DNA of 64,000 bases from CBDCWO01 sp965223405 (GTDB lineage: Bacteria > Bacteroidota > Bacteroidia > Chitinophagales > Saprospiraceae), in contig CBDCWO010000006.1 of the NCBI GenBank assembly GCA_965223405.1, positions 6,014,001-6,078,000 on the forward strand. Reading direction: 5' to 3'. Below, in pieces: positions 37,379 to 46,818 of the stretch. Both the position numbers and the translations under genes were made by a program. The notes beneath the pieces are model-generated. The model did no database searches, was not told the origin of the DNA, and was given only the letters and a program-made list of their open reading frames with translations. Numbering within the stretch: position 1 is the stretch's first letter; each line of letters begins with the position of its first letter.

Positions 37379-38352
37379 CTGAACCAAAAAAAATTAAGGT
37401 AGGAATCGTTGGGGGGGCTGGTTATACAGGTGGAGAACTGTTGAGGTTATTACTATACCACCCTCATGTTGAGATTGCATTTGTGCAAAGCAACAGTCAA
37501 GCTCATAAACCGGTACCTCACATACATGATGACCTGACTGGATTAACCGATCTGGAATTCACAGCAGAAGCGGATCTGGGTGTAGACTGTATCTTCATTT
37601 GTGTAGGACACGGAAGAGCAAAGACCTGGATGGAAAAAAACAATCCTCCATCGCATTGTAAAATAATCGACCTGAGCCACGACTTTCGTCTTCATGGAGA
37701 CCACTTGTTTATCTATGGATTGCCTGAAGTATTTTCCGAAAAAATTCGCGGGAGCCATCGCATTGCCAATCCCGGTTGTTTTGCTACGGCCATCCAACTT
37801 GGTCTGGTACCATTGGCCAATCAAAATTTAATCCGAGAGCCGGTCCATATACATGCAATTACGGGATCTACCGGTGCAGGTCAAAGTCTTCGACCTACTA
37901 CTCATTTTAGCTGGCGTGCTGGCAATGTTTCCATCTATAAGGCCTTTCAACATCAGCATTTGGGAGAAATCAAACAAACCTTATCCGGATTGCAAATTGA
38001 TCCTCTACCCTCCCTGCATTTTGTACCTGTCAGAGGAAATTTTACCCGTGGTATACTTGCAAGTATGTATACGCGCTTTGATGGAGATATTGAACAAATT
38101 ACTTCGGATTACAGGTCCTATTATCAAGATTTTCCAGCAGTAGTAGTTACCAACGACAATCCTCATCTAAAACAAGTGGTCAATACCAATCAAAGTATCA
38201 TTGCAATAAATAAATACGAAGACCAATTGCATATCGTAACCCTTATTGATAATCTACTCAAAGGAGCCGGCGGGCAGGCCGTGCAAAATATGAATTTGGT
38301 TTTCGAACTACCCATCAATAGTGGATTAAATCTAAAGCCCTCTGCATTCTAA
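37375..38352 (+). CDS. argC: N-acetyl(or succinyl)-gamma-glutamyl-phosphate reductase
   Basis: 325 aa. Rossmann fingerprint GGAGYTGGELLRLL begins at residue 13, and the catalytic Cys135 lies in RIANPGCFATAIQLGLVPL (129-147). The C-terminal NVLKGAAGQAVQN-type motif appears as DNLLKGAGGQAVQNMN. It reduces acylglutamyl phosphate to the semialdehyde with NADPH. It begins inside the argG stop (ATGA overlap). Confidence 0.95.
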   Translation: MTEPKKIKVGIVGGAGYTGGELLRLLLYHPHVEIAFVQSNSQAHKPVPHIHDDLTGLTDLEFTAEADLGVDCIFICVGHGRAKTWMEKNNPPSHCKIIDLSHDFRLHGDHLFIYGLPEVFSEKIRGSHRIANPGCFATAIQLGLVPLANQNLIREPVHIHAITGSTGAGQSLRPTTHFSWRAGNVSIYKAFQHQHLGEIKQTLSGLQIDPLPSLHFVPVRGNFTRGILASMYTRFDGDIEQITSDYRSYYQDFPAVVVTNDNPHLKQVVNTNQSIIAINKYEDQLHIVTLIDNLLKGAGGQAVQNMNLVFELPINSGLNLKPSAF

Positions 38353-38362
38353 ATATATTGCT

Positions 38363-39499
38363 ATGAAAATGTTTGACGTCTATCCCGTATTTCCCATTGA
38401 GCCGGTAAGTGGATCGGGTTGCCATGTATTTGACTCGCGAGGAACCAAGTACCTTGACCTCTATGGGGGACATGCCGTTATCTCTATTGGTCACAACCAT
38501 CCCCTTTATACCGCAACCATCAAAAAGCAATTGGAGAAGCTGCCGTTCTATTCCAATTCCATTATCAATTCGCTGCAATCAGAAGTGGCCGGTAAACTTG
38601 GAACACTTTCCGGTTGTGAGGATTATCAGTTGTTTATGTGTAATTCGGGAGCCGAAGCTAACGAAAATGCTTTAAAACTGGCCTCATTTTTAAATGGTCG
38701 TAAAGAAATGATTTCTTTCTCCAATAGTTTTCACGGACGTACCAGTGCCGCAGTAAATGTAACCGACAATGTAAAAATACAAGCTCCCATAAATCAGACT
38801 TTCACTTCTCACTTTGTTAGTTGGGAAAATATGGATAACATCCACAAGTTACTTTTCAGCAAAAGAATTTGTGGTGTGATCCTTGAAGCCATTCAAGGAA
38901 TCGGAGGAGTGTATGAAGCTGATGTTGCCAAGTTAGAAATCATTGCGGATTGGTGTAAACAGACGGGGACCATGTTGATAATGGATGAAGTCCAATGCGG
39001 ATTTGGCAGAAGTGGTCAGTTCTTTGCTTATCAAAATACCTCAATCCAGCCTGATATCATTTCCATGGCTAAGGGAATGGGAAATGGCTTTCCGGTGGGA
39101 GGAATATTGATCCATCCACACATCAAACCTTCCTATGGAATTCTTGGATCCACCTTTGGAGGAAATCACTTGGCTTGTGCTGCCACTTTGGCCGTACTGG
39201 AAGTTATTGAGAAAGAGGATTTAGTTCAAAAAGCAGGGAATATGGGGAATTATATTAAGGCGCATTTTCGAAATATTGACGGATTGCAAGAAATCAGAGG
39301 CCGGGGATTGATGATTGGACTTGAATTTGCTAAACCGGTCCAAGATTTGCGAAAAAAACTGTTATTGGAACATCATATATTTACCGGATCGGCAAAGAAC
39401 CCCAATACCCTAAGGATTCTGCCACCATTAAATATAAATACAGGAGAAATAGATTTTTTTAGAAATGTGCTCGCTCAGTGCGCTCATGAAATGACATAA
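38363..39499 (+). CDS. argD: Acyl-ornithine aminotransferase (PLP class III)
   Basis: 378 aa. Class III aminotransferase features: NSGAEANENALKLA (94-107), the IMDEVQCGFGRSG block (206-218), and the PLP lysine Lys237 in SMAKGMGNGFPVGG. It transfers an amino group from glutamate to N-acylglutamate semialdehyde. It lies 10 bp after argC and 3 bp before argF'. Members of this family can also work in lysine biosynthesis. Confidence 0.94.
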   Translation: MKMFDVYPVFPIEPVSGSGCHVFDSRGTKYLDLYGGHAVISIGHNHPLYTATIKKQLEKLPFYSNSIINSLQSEVAGKLGTLSGCEDYQLFMCNSGAEANENALKLASFLNGRKEMISFSNSFHGRTSAAVNVTDNVKIQAPINQTFTSHFVSWENMDNIHKLLFSKRICGVILEAIQGIGGVYEADVAKLEIIADWCKQTGTMLIMDEVQCGFGRSGQFFAYQNTSIQPDIISMAKGMGNGFPVGGILIHPHIKPSYGILGSTFGGNHLACAATLAVLEVIEKEDLVQKAGNMGNYIKAHFRNIDGLQEIRGRGLMIGLEFAKPVQDLRKKLLLEHHIFTGSAKNPNTLRILPPLNINTGEIDFFRNVLAQCAHEMT

Positions 39500-39502
39500 T
39501 CA

Positions 39503-40438
39503 ATGGAAAAATTCATAAGGCTTTCAGATGTAAATAACCCGAACGTATTATTAGATCAGGCCAGGAAATATCAAAGGGAACCGTTGGCAGATATTGAATT
39601 AGGAAAACTAAAAACTCTGGTCATGTTGTTCAGTAACCCCAGTCTGCGGACACGACTAAGTACACAGTTGGCTGCAGAGAATCTGGGGATGAAAGTGGTC
39701 AGTATGGATATGGCTCAAGGATGGGGTCTGGAAACCCAAATCGGAGTGCGTATGGATCAGAATCAAGCTGAACATTTAATTGAAGCTGCCGGGGTAATCA
39801 GCTCGTATGCAGACATCATAGGTATTCGGTCTTTTGCCACTTTGAAAGACCGGAAATTCGATTATGAGGATCAACTCATTAACCAATTTGCTAATTACTC
39901 CAGCAAACCCTTAATTAGCCTTGAATCTGCGATCAGACACCCTTTGCAATCATTAGCAGATATCCTAACGATTCAATCACTCGGTATAAAAAAACCAAAG
40001 ATTGTGGTAACCTGGGCACCACACCCTCGCCCTTTACCGCAGGCGGTGACCAACTCATTCTTGGAATGGTCACAACTCATGGATACTGAAATTGTAATAA
40101 CCCATCCGCCAGGAATGGAGTTGGCCCAGGAATTCAGTCAATATGGTCGCGTAGTCTATGACCAGGATATGGCTTTTAAAAATGCTGATTTCATTTACAC
40201 AAAAAACTGGAGTAGCTACGAGAACTATGGATCGATGCTTAAAGAAATGGATCACTGGATGGTCTCTGCTGATAAGATGGCAAAAACCAATCAGGCCAAG
40301 TTTATGCACTGCCTACCGGTACGCAGAAATGTTGTGGTTGCCGATGAGGTTTTGGATAGTGCAAATAGCATAGTTCAGCTTCAGGCTAAAAATCGAATAT
40401 TCGCAGCACAAGCTGTACTTTCACAGATGCTTAAATGA
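39503..40438 (+). CDS. argF': N-acylornithine carbamoyltransferase (SOTCase/AOTCase type)
   Basis: 311 aa. The carbamoyl-phosphate motif is SNPSLRTRLST (44-54); the acyl-ornithine type is shown by WAPHPRPLPQAV near 170 and HCLPVRRN near 270, the layout of the Bacteroides enzyme rather than ornithine transcarbamylase. In the specificity loop RMDQNQAEHL (83-92) the residue before EH is Ala89. The Xanthomonas acetylornithine enzyme has Glu92 there and the Bacteroides fragilis succinylornithine enzyme has Pro90. Loss of the Glu is known to favour succinylornithine, so a succinylated pathway is the more likely reading. Confidence 0.93.
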   Translation: MEKFIRLSDVNNPNVLLDQARKYQREPLADIELGKLKTLVMLFSNPSLRTRLSTQLAAENLGMKVVSMDMAQGWGLETQIGVRMDQNQAEHLIEAAGVISSYADIIGIRSFATLKDRKFDYEDQLINQFANYSSKPLISLESAIRHPLQSLADILTIQSLGIKKPKIVVTWAPHPRPLPQAVTNSFLEWSQLMDTEIVITHPPGMELAQEFSQYGRVVYDQDMAFKNADFIYTKNWSSYENYGSMLKEMDHWMVSADKMAKTNQAKFMHCLPVRRNVVVADEVLDSANSIVQLQAKNRIFAAQAVLSQMLK

Positions 40439-41229
40439 AAAAGAACCTGAATATAATAAAGCTGGGAGGTGCCGTAATAGACGACCAGCGTCAACTGGAA
40501 TCGTGCCTTAAAGGGATAACATCACTTCATGATCCCTGTGTACTTGTACATGGAGGAGGTAAGCAAGCTGACCTGTGGTTGGAAAAAATGGGCATAAAAC
40601 CAATAAAAGTTGATGGACGCAGGATAACCGATGATCAGACAATTGAAATAGTGACCATGGTATTTGCCGGTCTTTTGAATAAAAAAATTGTAGCTATAAT
40701 CAATTCTTCATCAAAATTAGCTTTGGGAATTAGCGGTGCTGACTTGAACCTGATTCAAGCTCATAAACGCCCGGTTACAACTATTGATTACGGATGGGTA
40801 GGAGATATCGACCGGGTAAACGCGGACGCTCTGGTACACCTATTGGAGCAAAACTGGATTCCCGTCATCTGTTCTTTAACTCACGACGGAAGCGGAAACC
40901 TATTGAATACCAATGCTGACACTATCGCAACGCAAATCGCCATCGCCTTATCAGCGCAATATAAAGTCACTCTACAATTGATAGCCGATGTTGCGGGTGT
41001 AATGACTAATCTTTCGGATCCAAATAGCCTAATTGAAAGTTTATCATTTGAAAAATTTCAGAATTTAAAAAAGATGCAAATTATCACCGGAGGTATGATT
41101 CCTAAATTAGACAATGCCTTTGGGGGGATACAGCAAGGAATAAGTCAAATTTGGATTTCTAAAAGTATCCGAAATTCGAAGAATCCCGATCAAAAAGGAA
41201 CCCTGATTTATAATGAAAACAACCATTGA
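40435..41229 (+). CDS. argB: N-acylglutamate kinase
   Basis: 264 aa, amino-acid kinase family. KLGGAVIDD (8-16) and VHGGGKQADLWLEKMG (38-53) form the phosphate- and acylglutamate-binding loops, and NLLNTNADTIATQIA near 155 and GGMIPKLDNA near 220 the nucleotide site. It phosphorylates N-acylglutamate. It overlaps argF' by 4 bp and argE by 17 bp. The N-terminal helix associated with arginine-inhibited hexameric ArgB seems absent, so this form may be dimeric and arginine-insensitive; that is inference. Confidence 0.93.
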   Translation: MKKNLNIIKLGGAVIDDQRQLESCLKGITSLHDPCVLVHGGGKQADLWLEKMGIKPIKVDGRRITDDQTIEIVTMVFAGLLNKKIVAIINSSSKLALGISGADLNLIQAHKRPVTTIDYGWVGDIDRVNADALVHLLEQNWIPVICSLTHDGSGNLLNTNADTIATQIAIALSAQYKVTLQLIADVAGVMTNLSDPNSLIESLSFEKFQNLKKMQIITGGMIPKLDNAFGGIQQGISQIWISKSIRNSKNPDQKGTLIYNENNH

Positions 41230-42280
41230 AGAAACTGTTGAATTGCTGAAAGCAATAATTGCAATTCCTTCCTTTTCCACAGAAGAGTCGCAAGTATCGG
41301 AATATCTACATCAGTACTTAAGTTCTAAAGAACTGACAGTCCACAGTATGGGCCAAAATCTGTGGGTCAGAAATCAACAATTCGATCCTTCAAAGCCAAC
41401 TCTCCTTCTAAATTCACATATCGATACGGTTAGGCCTAACTCCGGTTGGAAAAGAGATCCGTTTCATGCCTATGAAGAAGAAGGAAAAATTTTTGGATTA
41501 GGTAGCAATGATGCGGGGGGGTGCCTGGTGAGTCTTATCCACACACTACTATATTTCTACGATAAGGATTTGAATATCAATCTATTGCTTACTTGCACTG
41601 CCGAAGAAGAGATAAGTGGAATGGGAGGTATATCTCTGATCCTGGATGCAGTGGGGAAGACAGATTTCGGTATCGTTGGAGAACCTACTCAGATGGAAGT
41701 AGCCATTGCTGAAAAGGGTCTGCTGGTGGTTGACGGCATTGCCAGGGGTCAGTCTGGTCATGCTGCCCGGTCGGAAGGAATCAACGCCATATCAATAGCT
41801 CTGCGCGATATCAGTTGGTTGCATCGACAACCTTTGACCAAAGTATCACCTTGGTTGGGACCTAGCAAAATAACAGTCACCCAGATTGAAGCAGGCTCTC
41901 AACACAATGTGATTCCAGCAACGTGCAATTTTGTAATCGATATCCGGTTGAATGAGCATTATGACAATCAGGAAGTAATTGAACTTCTCACGACCAATTT
42001 AAAATCCGAAGTCAGTCCCAGATCACTCAGATTGAAGTCTTCCGGAATAGATGAAAAACACATATTAGTCCAAACGGCCAAAGAACTAGGCCTGAAATTA
42101 TATGGATCTCCTACCCTCTCCGATCAAGCCTTGATCCCCTTTCCAACCATAAAAATGGGCTGTGGAAGTTCTGCTCGCTCACACACTGCCGAGGAATTCA
42201 TTTATCGAAAAGAAATCGAACAAGGAATTATGGGATATATTCAATACATCGAAAAACTAAATAAACTCATTGCCATATGA
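41213..42280 (+). CDS. argE: N-acylornithine/acylcitrulline deacylase, M20 peptidase family
   Basis: 355 aa. M20 metal-site residues: His69 and Asp71 in LLNSHIDTVRP, Asp100 in LGSNDAGGC, catalytic Glu131 and ligand Glu132 in TAEEEISG, and a late His in ARSHTAEEF near 322. It removes the acyl group to release ornithine or, in the Bacteroidota route, citrulline. In that route carbamoylation precedes deacylation, consistent with ArgF' acting first. It overlaps argB and argH. Confidence 0.92.
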   Translation: MKTTIEETVELLKAIIAIPSFSTEESQVSEYLHQYLSSKELTVHSMGQNLWVRNQQFDPSKPTLLLNSHIDTVRPNSGWKRDPFHAYEEEGKIFGLGSNDAGGCLVSLIHTLLYFYDKDLNINLLLTCTAEEEISGMGGISLILDAVGKTDFGIVGEPTQMEVAIAEKGLLVVDGIARGQSGHAARSEGINAISIALRDISWLHRQPLTKVSPWLGPSKITVTQIEAGSQHNVIPATCNFVIDIRLNEHYDNQEVIELLTTNLKSEVSPRSLRLKSSGIDEKHILVQTAKELGLKLYGSPTLSDQALIPFPTIKMGCGSSARSHTAEEFIYRKEIEQGIMGYIQYIEKLNKLIAI

Positions 42281-43611
42281 AATTATGGGAAAAGGAAATT
42301 GAAATTGACCAGACCATTGAAAAATTTACCATCGGGCGCGATCCGGAATTTGATGTGTTGTTAGCTCCATTCGACGTATATACCAATTTGGCCCATGCTA
42401 AAATGCTCAATCAATGTAATTTACTCACAGACCAGGAATATAGGGATTTGCACCGGGAATTAATCCACATTCTAAATGACATAAAAAACCAAAAGTTTGA
42501 AATTTCAGAAGGCGTCGAAGATGTACATTCTCAAATTGAGTGGTTACTGACACAGAAAGTAGGAGATGCTGGGAAAAAAATCCACACAGCACGATCGCGT
42601 AACGATCAGGTTCTTACCGACCTTAAATTGTTCTTCCGTCATCAAATAGAAGAAATTGTCGGACTTGCTGAATCTTTGATTAAAATTACACTGGCCAAAG
42701 CTGAACATGATAAGGACAAACTCCTTCCCGGTTATACTCATATGCAAGTGGCTATGATCTCGTCATTTGGGGTTTGGTTCAGTGCCTATGCTGAGAGTTT
42801 AATCGATGATCTTGAGTTATTCAGCAAAGTCTATGATCTGGTGAATCAAAATCCACTGGGATCTGCAGCTGGTTATGGAAGTGGCTTTCCAATTGATAGG
42901 GAACTAACAACCAGGTTATTGGGATTTCGCTGTATGCACATCAATGTGCAAAATGCTCAAATGCAAAGGGGAAAATCTGAGTTATGGATGTCTTTTGGAT
43001 TGGCTTCATTGGCACACACTCTGAATAAATGGGCTACGGATATTTGCTTATATAATAGTCAGAACTTTGACTTTGTCAGGCTTCCTGATAATATGACTAC
43101 CGGCTCCAGTATCATGCCTCACAAGAAGAATCCGGATGTTTTTGAACTCATCTGTGGCAAGACCAATCAAATCGTCAATATACCAACACAAATAACCCAG
43201 CTTATCAACAATTTGCCCGCTGGATATCATCGTGATTTTCAACTCCTGAAGGAGGTTCTATTTCCTGCTTTCGAAACCATTAAAGACTGTTTGGAAATTT
43301 TTGTTTATGCTATGCCATTACTTCAGACAAAGGATCATTTGATGGAAAATCCCTTATACTTACCCGCTTTTAGTGTGGAACGGGTCAATGAAATAATTCA
43401 GCAGGGTATTCCTTTTCGAGATGCCTATCACCAAGTAGCCAAAGAAGTTGAATTAGGTGAGTTGAAAGCCTGTACCGTCAATCATACTCATATTGGAAGT
43501 ATTGGAAACCTCGCGTTGTCTCAAATAGAGGATAAATTGAAAACCGTATTAGCCAAATTTGATTTTACCGTCCCTGCCAAAGCAATAGATGACCTACTCA
43601 AAACTATATGA
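42277..43611 (+). CDS. argH: Argininosuccinate lyase
   Basis: 444 aa. The fumarase/aspartase-superfamily signature is GSSIMPHKKNPDVFEL near residues 274-289, with HTARSRNDQVLTDL near 105 and the PGYTHMQ block near 150. It splits argininosuccinate into arginine and fumarate, the last step of the pathway. It overlaps argE by 4 bp and is the last gene of the operon; the next gene is convergent. Confidence 0.96.
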   Translation: MKLWEKEIEIDQTIEKFTIGRDPEFDVLLAPFDVYTNLAHAKMLNQCNLLTDQEYRDLHRELIHILNDIKNQKFEISEGVEDVHSQIEWLLTQKVGDAGKKIHTARSRNDQVLTDLKLFFRHQIEEIVGLAESLIKITLAKAEHDKDKLLPGYTHMQVAMISSFGVWFSAYAESLIDDLELFSKVYDLVNQNPLGSAAGYGSGFPIDRELTTRLLGFRCMHINVQNAQMQRGKSELWMSFGLASLAHTLNKWATDICLYNSQNFDFVRLPDNMTTGSSIMPHKKNPDVFELICGKTNQIVNIPTQITQLINNLPAGYHRDFQLLKEVLFPAFETIKDCLEIFVYAMPLLQTKDHLMENPLYLPAFSVERVNEIIQQGIPFRDAYHQVAKEVELGELKACTVNHTHIGSIGNLALSQIEDKLKTVLAKFDFTVPAKAIDDLLKTI

Positions 43612-43775
43612 GCACTGTTATCCTTAAATACACCTGTTCGAAATACATGAAAGACAAAAACGTATCTTCTGAATTTCCTCAAGCATACTTCAGGTATTGT
43701 AGAGATACCCGGAAATTTCTTTTAAAAAATAGAATCAACAAGTCTTATCATACGAAGCATCATCTTGAAATCCGG

Positions 43776-44714
43776 TCACATGATATACATCTTCTGACTT
43801 TTGACCTCTGCATTGATAACAATCCTTACAATATATAAACCTCTGGATAAAGAGGATATATCATATTCGTTATGAGAATTCTGACTATAACTTCGTATCA
43901 ACTGTCCCGACAGGGTAAAAATATCCAAATCCTGGACCATGTCATCTGCAACCACTTTTAACATATTTTCGTGCTTGACAAAAGAAACGTTGTTTGAATT
44001 GTTTTTACGATAGTTTACAGCGATAACTTTTGATTCACTAAACTGTCCATCAAGGTCGTATTGAACAAGTCGATAATAATTTCCACCTACCAAAGGATGT
44101 GCATCTTCAAATCTATACTCACTAACCATGTTTGTGGTTCCTTTTCCAGGTACCTCACCTAAACGAACGAAATGCAGATCGTCACCGCCTCGTTCAACAG
44201 CATAAAAATCGTTATTCAATTCGGAAGCTGTTGCCCATTCCAAAACCACAGTTCCTGAAAGATCATTAACCTCACCTTTAAATGATATCAAGGATATGGG
44301 CAAAAGGCTACCGCCGATAACCGGAGCCGGATTGGAACAGGTATTGCCAGATCCACTAGGACTTGAATAGGCTACTATTGCTGCCATTTCCGCATCACAA
44401 GGAACATTGAAGATCGCATTATGATTAGTTTGAGTTATATTGAAACAGAGACTTTGCACAAAATCTGCTATCGTTCCTCCCGCAGGAATATACCCAATAC
44501 AAAAGGATGGATTTCCACCACCAATAGTTCCGGATAAGTTGACTGTGATATTCATTGTTGTAGGACAGTTGGAAGCATCATTTATCGTAATACTGTTAAT
44601 ACTTATATTGGAAACCTTGTTACATTGTGCTTGGGCATCAGTAATAAAGATCAATGTCAGTAGGAAGGTTATGAGGAGTTTTGTGAGATTTTGAATTGGT
44701 AAATTTTGAACCAT
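43776..44714 (-). CDS. Secreted protein with T9SS C-terminal sorting domain
   Basis: 312 aa. Signal peptide ends near DAQAQ (residue 30). A Cys-containing beta region fills about 30-150, then a common Bacteroidota linker, LISFKGEVNDLSGTVVLEW with SELNNDFYAVERG, and finally the type A sorting domain (FTLSGQLIRSYSQ, LSRGLYIVRI, QKMYIM). The protein should be exported by Sec, then across the outer membrane by the type IX system and anchored or released. Function of the cargo part is unknown. Confidence 0.82.
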   Translation of the reverse strand: MVQNLPIQNLTKLLITFLLTLIFITDAQAQCNKVSNISINSITINDASNCPTTMNITVNLSGTIGGGNPSFCIGYIPAGGTIADFVQSLCFNITQTNHNAIFNVPCDAEMAAIVAYSSPSGSGNTCSNPAPVIGGSLLPISLISFKGEVNDLSGTVVLEWATASELNNDFYAVERGGDDLHFVRLGEVPGKGTTNMVSEYRFEDAHPLVGGNYYRLVQYDLDGQFSESKVIAVNYRKNNSNNVSFVKHENMLKVVADDMVQDLDIFTLSGQLIRSYSQNSHNEYDISSLSRGLYIVRIVINAEVKSQKMYIM

Positions 44715-44958
44715 GCTGAATTCATTTTATCTAATAATATTGCGCTAAATAATGATTGTCACGTTAAACAAAATGGGAAAATTCAGTATTTAGGGCTTAT
44801 GCAACTAATAATGGACTTGGATTCAAATATCATGCCTGTCTAATTCGTTTTGTTTTTTTGTACAGGTACATGTTTGGATTACTGGAAGACCAATTTTTGT
44901 ATATCGACACATTGACCTTGTACAAAACTTTTTATCTTCTCAAAAAAAATCTACCGAA

Positions 44959-46020
44959 ATGAATAAGCTTTCTCAAGGATCGTGGAGAGCTCAATCGAAC
45001 TGCATAAAATACAGTACAATTTTTCTGCCTTTAATTCTATTTTGTTCTTGCCAGACGCTACCCAAGTCAGAATTTGATTATCCACCAGTTCAGTCTTCCC
45101 CTGACTATCATTCACTTTCCAGTTGGGCTGCCCATCCGGAAAAAATCGATTCCTCCGATCGCATTCCGGCCCGGGGATTTATTCAACTAACGAAGGAATT
45201 GCCGGTAGATGTATTTTTTATTCATCCCACCACTTATATTGGCAGAAGCGGTGAAAATAAGTGGAACGCTGAGGTCCAAAATGCCAAACTCAATCAGCGG
45301 ACCGATGAGACCACGATTCGCTTTCAGGCCAGTATTTTTAATACTCTGGCTAATGTATATGCACCTCGCTATCGCCAGGCACATCTGCATGTCTATTATA
45401 CCAAAAAGAAAGATTCTGCCCAAAAAGCACTGCATCTGGCGTATCAGGATGTGCGTCGTGCTTTTAAGTTTTACCTTCAAACCTGGAACAAAGGAAAGCC
45501 ATTCATCATAGCTTCCCATAGCCAGGGGACTTCCCATGCCGGACCCTTAATCCGAGAATTTATTGACGGCAAAGAGCTTCAAAAGCAACTTATTGGTGCC
45601 TATTTGGTGGGAATGCCTGTGCCAAAAGATTACTTTGAACATATCCCTCCATGTGAGGAGCCCAATCAGACCGGATGTTTTACCTCCTGGAGAACTTTTA
45701 AAAAGGGTTACATTCCACGAAAACACCCAATTGGAGATTCGATTTTAGTCACCAATCCCCTTACCTGGAAAAACAATAATGACTATGCATCAAATGAATT
45801 CAATCAAGGCACTTTATTGTATAAATTTAATGAGATTTATCACGGTTTGGTTGATGCACAGGCCACCCAGGGTTTACTCTGGGCTACCAAGCCGAAGTTT
45901 CCGGGCAGCCTTTTTCTTTGGACCCGCAATTACCACATCGCTGATCTAAACTTCTATTATTTTAACGTTAAACAAAATGCAGCTTTACGAAGTCACACCT
46001 GGTTCCAAAATCATCAGTAA
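44959..46020 (+). CDS. DUF3089 alpha/beta-hydrolase, lipoprotein
   Basis: 353 aa with a lipoprotein signal (LILFCSC, Cys31). DUF3089 features: VDVFFIHPTTYIG near 83-95, YAPRYRQAHLHVYY near 134-147, and the nucleophile elbow ASHSQGTSHAGPLIREF with Ser188. Members are predicted serine hydrolases of unknown substrate. It stands alone, upstream of the tandem repeat. Confidence 0.82.
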   Translation: MNKLSQGSWRAQSNCIKYSTIFLPLILFCSCQTLPKSEFDYPPVQSSPDYHSLSSWAAHPEKIDSSDRIPARGFIQLTKELPVDVFFIHPTTYIGRSGENKWNAEVQNAKLNQRTDETTIRFQASIFNTLANVYAPRYRQAHLHVYYTKKKDSAQKALHLAYQDVRRAFKFYLQTWNKGKPFIIASHSQGTSHAGPLIREFIDGKELQKQLIGAYLVGMPVPKDYFEHIPPCEEPNQTGCFTSWRTFKKGYIPRKHPIGDSILVTNPLTWKNNNDYASNEFNQGTLLYKFNEIYHGLVDAQATQGLLWATKPKFPGSLFLWTRNYHIADLNFYYFNVKQNAALRSHTWFQNHQ

Positions 46021-46032
46021 AAGTAAACCAAT

Positions 46033-46730
46033 CTGACCTCTTATATCAGGTGTCAAGTCTCAGGGAGGCATTGTCACACATACCCACACATCTCAATACT
46101 CACATCTCAATACTCACATCTCAATACTCAAGGGTGTCGGGATCAGGGTATCAAGGGTGTCAAGGGTATCGAATAACTTGAGAATTGTTTAGTAGGAAAG
46201 TCTGTTTTCTGTCCTTTGTCTTCTAACCTCTTACATCAGGTGTCAAGTCTCAGGGAGGATTGTCACACATACCTACACATCTCAATACTCGCATCTCAAT
46301 AGTCAAGGGTGTCGGGATCAGGGTATCAAGGGTGTCAAGGGTATCGAATAACTTGAGAATTGTTTAGTAGGAAAGTCTGTTTTCTGTCCTTTGTCTTCTA
46401 ACCTCTTATATCAGGTGTCAAGTCTCAGGGAGGATTGTCACACATACCTACACATCTCAATAGTCAAGGGTGTCGGGATCAGGGTATCAAGGGTGTCAAG
46501 GGTTTCAAGGGTATCGAATAACTTGAGAATTGTTTAGTAGGAAAGTCTGTTTTCTGTCCTCTGCTATCAGGTGTCAAGTCTCAGGGAGGATTGTCACACA
46601 TACCTACACATCTCAATACTCAAGGGTGTCGAGACCGGGGTTTCAAGGGAGTCAAGGGTGTCAAGGGTTTCGAATGACTTGAGAATTATTTAGTAGAAAG
46701 TCTGATTTCTATCTTCTAGCTTCTGTCTTC
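46033..46730. repeat. Four-copy nested tandem repeat, unit about 156-190 bp
   Basis: Four imperfect copies start near 46033, 46223, 46398 and 46561; the anchor ATCAGGTGTCAAG lies at 46045, 46235, 46410 and 46566, giving periods of 190, 175 and 156 bp. Each copy has the order: CAGGTGTCAAGTCTCAGGGA, TGTCACACATACC, CATCTCAATACTCA, AGGGTGTCGGGATCAGGGTA, TCAAGGGTGTCAAGGGTATC, GAATAACTTGAGAATTGTTT, TGTTTTCTGTCC. The internal CATCTCAATACTCA word occurs three times in copy 1, twice in copy 2 and once in copies 3 and 4, and the CAAGGGTGT word also varies. Copy 4 is the most diverged. Confidence 0.9.
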
Positions 46731-46810
46731 CGGAGTCTTAAACAGGGCCTAAAATGTCTTAAATTTTTTTCAATATTTAGGATCATTTTTAATTAGCGAA
46801 TGAAATTCCG

Positions 46811-46818
46811 TATCTTTG
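46811..46818 (+). promoter_or_regulatory. Probable -7 box of the gltB promoter
   Basis: TATCTTTG matches TAnnTTTG exactly, 86 nt before the gltB start. No clear TTG was found at the -33 position (a T-run is there), so the promoter is weaker or activator-dependent. Confidence 0.45.

Noticed and set aside
43608..43838. 76-codon frame starting in the argH stop (ATGA)
   Set aside because: The start looks coupled, but the translation has no recognisable features, is rich in His/Lys/Arg/Tyr, and its end overlaps the convergent T9SS cargo gene. Treated as chance.
46033..46730. CRISPR array
   Set aside because: Repeats are 156-190 bp, nested, without short identical repeats separated by unique spacers, and no cas genes are near.
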